This document shows, one piece after another, positions 6,332-6,433 of a DNA stretch of 6,433 bases. A program made the translations under genes and the position numbers. Location of the stretch: assembly GCA_903837365.1 (NCBI GenBank), contig CAILUF010000213.1, positions 1 to 6,433 of the forward strand. Reading direction: 5' to 3'. A model generated the notes under the pieces. It did no database searches, was not told the origin of the DNA, and saw only the letters and a program-made list of their open reading frames with translations. This DNA is from an uncultured Alphaproteobacteria bacterium (GTDB taxonomy: Bacteria; Pseudomonadota; Alphaproteobacteria; Rickettsiales; UBA1997). Position 1 is the first letter of the stretch; the number at the start of each line of letters is the position of its first letter.

Positions 6332-6433
6332 TTAAATTTTAAAATCACTACCTAAATAGACTTTTCTAACTTGCTCATTTTCAATAATATCTTTTTTGGA
6401 ACCGGATGTTAAAATTTTTCCATCATAAACAAT
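6332..6433 (-). CDS. lptB: LPS export ABC transporter ATPase LptB, C-terminal end (partial)
   Basis: Only the last 33 codons and the TAA stop (6332-6334) lie in the window; the gene continues beyond the right edge. The visible peptide runs IVYDGKILTSGS, then KKDIIENEQVRKVYLG, and ends SDFKI. This matches the LptB C-terminus, which in E. coli reads IVSQGHLIAHGT and later VKRVYLGEDFRL. LptB is the cytoplasmic ATPase that powers LptFG extraction of lipopolysaccharide from the inner membrane toward the Lpt bridge. The Walker motifs and signature are outside the window, so activity cannot be judged. The related LivG/LivF branched-chain amino-acid transporter ATPases also have a YLG ending, but the VRKVYLG-x-DF tail favours LptB. 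Its presence implies an outer membrane with LPS. Confidence 0.82.
   Translation of the reverse strand: MVYDGKILTSGSKKDIIENEQVRKVYLGSDFKI

Noticed and set aside
1..6433. CRISPR array, tRNA or rRNA gene, insertion sequence, phage or defence genes
   Set aside because: No spaced direct repeats, clover-leaf-like segments, transposase motifs or terminal inverted repeats were seen; nearly all sequence is accounted for by housekeeping genes.

Overview
The window is strongly AT-rich (roughly two thirds or more A+T by eye) and gene-dense. It carries housekeeping and central-metabolism genes of a Gram-negative bacterium. The end of an LptB-like lipopolysaccharide-transport ATPase, an ErpA/IscA-type Fe-S protein, a two-subunit-type glycyl-tRNA synthetase alpha chain and an E. 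coli-like long FadE point to Proteobacteria. HisE is free-standing rather than fused to HisI, and trpG and trpD are separate genes; both argue against an enteric-type gammaproteobacterium. An AT-rich alphaproteobacterium fits best, but an unusual AT-rich gammaproteobacterium cannot be excluded from this window alone. Intact Trp and His biosynthesis genes argue against a fully reduced obligate intracellular parasite.

Layout: five genes run leftward on the minus strand from about 5446 to 38, in transcription order ndk, glyQ, fadE, trpG, trpD. Gaps are 26, 26, 5 and 48 bases, with no convincing terminator between them, so they may form one transcription unit. Three bases beyond the trpD gap, an ATG at 7-9 on the minus strand may open the next gene (trpC would be expected, but only three codons are visible). 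A 152-base divergent intergenic region (5447-5598) separates ndk from two rightward genes, hisE and an erpA/iscA homologue, which are separated by a single base. At the right edge the 3' end of lptB converges on erpA across an AT-only spacer.

Functionally, TrpG and TrpD supply the first two steps of tryptophan synthesis from chorismate (with TrpE encoded elsewhere). HisE acts at step two of histidine synthesis. TrpD and the histidine pathway both draw on PRPP, but nothing else links the genes into one pathway. FadE does the first step of beta-oxidation, GlyQ charges tRNA-Gly, Ndk balances nucleoside triphosphates, and ErpA delivers Fe-S clusters. No start codon shows a Shine-Dalgarno sequence. 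I see no mobile element, CRISPR array, RNA gene, toxin, defence cassette or novel system. The points worth a second look are modest: a glyQ without an adjacent glyS, a HisE with an enlarged loop, an E. coli-type FadE in an otherwise alphaproteobacterial-looking setting, SD-less leaders, and the symmetrical ndk/hisE promoter region.
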